From the NCBI GenBank assembly GCA_035943935.1, contig DASZBR010000012.1, forward strand, positions 1-24,178: 24,178 nucleotides of DNA. The letters are read 5' to 3'. Below are positions 21,992 to 24,178 of this stretch, one piece after another. Below the pieces are notes generated by a model. The model saw only the letters and a program-made list of their open reading frames with translations. It was not told the origin of the DNA and did no database searches. Numbering within the stretch: the stretch's first letter is position 1; every line of letters starts with the position of its first letter. This DNA is from DASZBR01 sp035943935. GTDB lineage: Bacteria > Pseudomonadota > Gammaproteobacteria > DASZBR01. The position numbers were made by a program, and so were the translations under genes.

Positions 21992-23269
21992 ATGGAAGAA
22001 TCACCAGTCTTAATTAGAAGCCCAGAACATGCCTTAGAACTGTTAGGCTTTACAATAGACACATTAAAGGATAGTGCAACACAATTCTTAAAAAGGCTTG
22101 ATCAACTTGACCATCGCTCACTTCTCTATATTTATCTCTCTGCAGAACCTAGCGAAAAGGGAAAAAAACGTCGCTATGCTGAATTCAAACAAATACTAGA
22201 TCTTGCTTTAAAATGCTCTGCACTTGAAACCTCTGATGATCTCAGCATTCAAAGACTCAATACCATACATTTCCTCGCTTGGTTAAGCGAAATTGGCGAA
22301 AAGAAAAAGATTCCATTAACCTTTTCAAAATCCTTGGCCTATTTTATTTCCACTCATTTTAAAGTCCCTAATGAAACACCGGAAAAACCTGATCACAGAA
22401 AAATGAGCCACACACATCTGAGTAGAGTTAAATTAGATGTTCCTCCCGATGATTTAGCCCTCTCTGCAAGTAAGGTAGCGACACCTGCTTCACTTGTAAC
22501 GAGACTGACTTATCACGCAGCCCGATTCCTCATTCAACCCATAGCTGTAGAACTCTTCACTGAAATGATGCCTGGCGTTTACCTCGCAAAACATCCCACA
22601 CTCACCGATCTCGACAATAAAATATTGGTTGCCCATCCAAACATAAAATTATTTGTAGTTGCGAATAAATTTGGAGAAGAGAAAAATGCATTTGTCGTTC
22701 GAATGACCACACTTCAAGATTTGCAAGATCGTGGCATACAATTTGTGAAACTGGGTGGATTCAAAGACTTTTCTACACCTCATTCAGGAAGCAGTGTGTA
22801 CATATCAGAGGAGCGCGTCGCACTGATAGAAGATATGTATTGTGCGGGAAGACGAGCGCAGATTGCACTAGAGAACAGTGAGGAAGTGGTTTTTCACTGC
22901 AAAAAAGGAAAAGGCCGAAGCGCACAAGTGTATGGTGTTTTTAGACTCGCTATCTTGCGTGATACTACTATCGATGAACTATGGGCTGACACGAAACGAA
23001 AACGCCCTGGCGTTGATTCTATTGAAGATAAAAAAGGTAAAGAAACCAACACAAAAAAAGCGATACTAGAATGTACTCAATATATCAATGAAAACAGAGA
23101 CCGATTAGAGGCATTATTTCAAAAACGTTATCCAGAAGATTTTCCACGATCTCAAGCGGGTAAAGTCATCGTCATAGGGGGAGATGCACCCCCCATTCCT
23201 TCACGAGAAGGAAGAGAAGAAAGAAGATCACCCTCGATGCGAAATTCAATGGGTTCGAGTTCGGAGTAA
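21992..23269 (+). CDS. putative cysteine-based protein phosphatase, effector-like
   Basis: A 425-aa protein with a dual-specificity/tyrosine phosphatase signature: VVFHCKKGKGRSAQVYG, i.e. HCx5RS with nucleophile Cys303 and Arg309. Asp259 in FKDFSTPHSG, 44 residues upstream, is a reasonable general acid (compare D-x-x-x-P loops). Residues 190-345 form the likely phosphatase fold (MMPGVYLAKHPTLTDLD at its start); 1-170 are helical and unrecognised. The tail is Lys/Arg/Ser-rich and contains GDAPPIPSREG (397-407), echoing the tail of the divergent 813-aa protein. A bacterial protein of this build in this order would be expected to act on host phosphoproteins or phosphoinositides after secretion; this is inference. 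GCAGAG precedes the ATG. Confidence 0.8.
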   Translation: MEESPVLIRSPEHALELLGFTIDTLKDSATQFLKRLDQLDHRSLLYIYLSAEPSEKGKKRRYAEFKQILDLALKCSALETSDDLSIQRLNTIHFLAWLSEIGEKKKIPLTFSKSLAYFISTHFKVPNETPEKPDHRKMSHTHLSRVKLDVPPDDLALSASKVATPASLVTRLTYHAARFLIQPIAVELFTEMMPGVYLAKHPTLTDLDNKILVAHPNIKLFVVANKFGEEKNAFVVRMTTLQDLQDRGIQFVKLGGFKDFSTPHSGSSVYISEERVALIEDMYCAGRRAQIALENSEEVVFHCKKGKGRSAQVYGVFRLAILRDTTIDELWADTKRKRPGVDSIEDKKGKETNTKKAILECTQYINENRDRLEALFQKRYPEDFPRSQAGKVIVIGGDAPPIPSREGREERRSPSMRNSMGSSSE

Positions 23270-23282
23270 AAAAAATCTTTTC

Positions 23283-23306
23283 CCCTCTCCTTTTCACAGG
23301 AGAGGG
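23283..23306. repeat. dispersed hairpin repeat, copy 1
   Basis: CCCTCTCCT (23283-23291) and AGGAGAGGG (23298-23306) form a perfect 9-bp stem around TTTCAC, followed by TTCGCGCAGCGGGGATGAGG. On the minus strand, downstream of trmL, the stem is followed at a short distance by a run of eight T, so it may also help to end the trmL message. Confidence 0.8.
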
Positions 23307-23326
23307 TTCGCGCAGCGGGGATGAGG

Positions 23327-23773
23327 TTATAAAAACTTATTCTGCCGCCAGGCTTCATACACAATCACCGCCACGGAGTTTGATAAATTCAGGCTCCGAC
23401 AATTCGGCTGCATTGGAATTTTTATCACCGTAAATTTTTCCAGTATCTCAACAGGTAACCCTCTCGTCTCTGGGCCAAATAAAAAACTGTCATTATGCTG
23501 ATAATTTATCTCAGCATAATTTTGCTGACCTTTGGTTGAACACGCAAAAATTCGGGTTTTTCCTAAGGCTGAAATACAGTCATCGAGATTTTCATAGACT
23601 TTAATATCGGCAAATTCGTGATAATCCAAGCCGGCTCTTTTTAAGGCTTTATCCTCGAGTTCAAATCCCATGGGTTTAATTAAATGAAGCGTTGCGCCAA
23701 TGTTGGCGGAGAGACGAATAATGTTTCCGGTATTCGGCGGTATTTCGGGTTGGTAGAGGATGATGTTGAACAT
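23327..23773 (-). CDS. trmL: tRNA (cytidine(34)-2'-O)-methyltransferase
   Basis: A 148-aa SPOUT-fold enzyme that 2'-O-methylates the wobble base of tRNA-Leu isoacceptors. The start MFNIILYQPEIPPNTGNIIRL is the family N-terminus and places the ATG at 23773, although the frame stays open to 23941. SAM-binding trefoil-knot motifs are LFGPETRGLP (in the 95-105 region) and IPMQPNCRSLNLSNSVAV near 117-134, where Ser-Leu-Asn-Leu-Ser is diagnostic. Length is slightly below E. coli TrmL (157). No Shine-Dalgarno sequence is visible before the ATG (the upstream bases read AATCCCCCC), which is unusual here. Repeats flank it on both sides. Confidence 0.95.
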   Translation of the reverse strand: MFNIILYQPEIPPNTGNIIRLSANIGATLHLIKPMGFELEDKALKRAGLDYHEFADIKVYENLDDCISALGKTRIFACSTKGQQNYAEINYQHNDSFLFGPETRGLPVEILEKFTVIKIPMQPNCRSLNLSNSVAVIVYEAWRQNKFL

Positions 23774-23837
23774 GGGGGGATTGTAGCTTATTACGATTAC
23801 AACCTCACCTCCCACAACCTCACCCGCCCTGCGGGCA

Positions 23838-23861
23838 CCTTCTCCGGTTAAACGGAGAAGG
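23838..23861. repeat. dispersed hairpin repeat, copy 2 (opposite orientation)
   Basis: CCTTCTCCG (23838-23846) and CGGAGAAGG (23853-23861) pair perfectly around GTTAAA. Adjacent is GCCCTGCGGGC (23826-23836) and then CACC/ACCTCACC. Read on the minus strand this is hairpin, then TGCCCGCAGGGCGGGTGAGG, the same plan as copies 1, 3 and 4. Confidence 0.75.
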
Positions 23862-23916
23862 AAAAGAAAATATGTGAAAAAAAACTTTTTTATTAATTTT
23901 TTATAAATTATCTTTT

Positions 23917-23975
23917 CCCTCTCCTTTAGATCCTTCGTCACTTCAGGACAGAGGGTCCCGAAGCGGAGTGAGGTA
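23917..23975. repeat. dispersed hairpin repeat, copy 3, interrupted stem
   Basis: CCCTCTCCT (23917-23925) and AGGACAGAGGG (23945-23955) are the two arms, but the short loop of copies 1 and 4 is replaced by TTAGATCCTTCGTCACTTC and the right arm has two extra bases. The tail TCCCGAAGCGGAGTGAGGT matches the other copies. The insert contains GATCCTTCGTC, also found at 16633-16643. Confidence 0.65.
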
Positions 23976-24005
23976 TTAATAAGTTGTTTTGACTTACCTT
24001 CTTTT

Positions 24006-24029
24006 CCCTCTCCTTTTCACAGGAGAGGG
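24006..24029. repeat. dispersed hairpin repeat, copy 4, tail truncated
   Basis: The stem and loop are identical to copy 1 (CCCTCTCCT, TTTCAC, AGGAGAGGG). The tail starts TCCCGAAG as in copy 3 but then changes to GGGTACAAACC, which looks like the boundary of the insertion sequence. Confidence 0.75.
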
Positions 24030-24043
24030 TCCCGAAGGGGTAC

Positions 24044-24091
24044 AAACCGGGTTGATAGGTAACACTCTAAACCGGGATCATCGGTAACACT
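24044..24091. repeat. two 23-bp direct repeats at the IS end, period 25
   Basis: 24044-24066 and 24069-24091 match at 20 of 23 positions. Each begins AAACCGGG and ends GGTAACACT. Repeated sites of this kind near an IS end are plausible transposase binding sites. Confidence 0.8.
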
Positions 24092-24118
24092 TTTAGCTAG
24101 AAAAGCGAGGTGTTACTC

Positions 24119-24178
24119 ATGGGATGGAAGAAAACGAATGCGCGAGAAGAAAAATTAAAATTTATAGGTGATTGGCTG
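24119..24178 (+). CDS. IS481-family transposase, N-terminal fragment
   Basis: The first 20 codons read MGWKKTNAREEKLKFI and on, the characteristic opening of IS481/IS3-like integrase-type transposases (W-K-x-T-x-x-x-E-x-L-x-F-I-x-D-W-L) before their helix-turn-helix. GAGGTG lies 6 bases before the ATG. The gene continues past the window end, so integrity and the DDE domain cannot be judged. Confidence 0.75.
   Translation, partial: MGWKKTNAREEKLKFIGDWL

Larger units (their letters stand above)
23774..24118. other. 345-bp gene-free stretch made of repeats and an IS end
   Basis: No ORF with a credible start is visible. It holds a tandem GTGAGGTTGT repeat on the minus strand just upstream of trmL (about 23795-23825), three hairpin repeats (23838-23861, 23917-23955, 24006-24029), an AT-rich stretch (23876-23910) and the terminal repeats of an insertion sequence (24044-24091). 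A trmL promoter must lie within this stretch but none is convincing. Confidence 0.7.
24037..24178 (+). mobile_element. left end of an IS481-like insertion sequence, partial
   Basis: The element comprises two terminal direct repeats and the start of a transposase gene. The outer boundary, about 24037-24043, is inferred from the break in hairpin repeat copy 4. The right end lies beyond the window, so target duplications cannot be checked. Confidence 0.6.

Noticed and set aside
21876..22004. 43-codon extension of the 813-aa protein
   Set aside because: It would run into the divergent gene and lacks a ribosome binding site, while the ATG at 21875 has GAGGAG 7 bases upstream.
23774..23941. N-terminal extension of TrmL with a hydrophobic segment
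   Set aside because: The extra codons translate hairpin repeats and the conserved TrmL N-terminus starts at 23773.

Overview
The window looks like the chromosome of an A+T-rich gammaproteobacterium of the Legionellales type (Coxiella/Legionella/Aquicella-like, probably host-associated). This is an inference from gene content: ordinary proteobacterial core genes (F1Fo ATP synthase, parC, ppa, trmL, rfbC/rfbD, hinT, anmK) sit beside mevalonate-pathway genes, which are unusual in gammaproteobacteria but known from Coxiella. Between them lie eukaryote-like or unrecognised proteins of the kind secreted by type IV systems in this order (ankyrin-like, tyrosine-phosphatase-like, a large multi-pass membrane protein, a large repeat protein). 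No secretion genes, rRNA, tRNA or CRISPR were seen.

Region 1 (1-2714): start of the atp operon on the minus strand (atpI, atpB, first codons of atpE) with a good sigma70-type promoter, preceded by an AAA/DUF4143 ATPase gene whose upstream region carries a perfect 13-bp inverted repeat and a direct repeat. Region 2 (2715-5307): an ankyrin-like gene, then a minus-strand cluster hinT - rfbC - rfbD - Rieske ferredoxin. Region 3 (5308-8187): trhO starts back to back with hinT and is followed by a two-domain protein (P-loop NTPase plus a possible SLOG/TRPM-like nucleotide-binding domain), then a Doc/Fic toxin gene preceded by a very basic 46-codon ORF too small for ordinary gene calling.

Region 4 (8188-13080): ppa converges on a minus-strand run that reads kinase - mvaD - parC - yhhQ in tight or overlapping order, so isoprenoid precursor synthesis is co-transcribed with topoisomerase IV subunit A and a queuosine-precursor transporter. 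Region 5 (13225-16738): an unknown 756-aa membrane protein overlaps anmK by ATGA. anmK is followed by a 95-bp nested palindrome and three copies of a TCAGGATGACAG-type repeat. Region 6 (16739-19437): an FAD-linked oxidase diverges from a qmcA/nfeD-type stomatin operon.

Region 7 (19434-23269): two divergent effector-like genes, an 813-aa protein with an internal duplication and a 425-aa protein with a cysteine phosphatase signature. They share a proline-rich DAPP...P.R motif near their C-termini. Region 8 (23270-24178): trmL surrounded by four dispersed hairpin repeats, the last apparently cut by an IS481-like insertion sequence with a 25-bp-period terminal direct repeat. The IS runs off the window end.

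Strongest candidates for something new: the Doc toxin with a glutamate-free basic partner, the NTPase-SLOG-like protein, the divergent effector-like pair with the shared tail motif, and the nested palindromic element after anmK.
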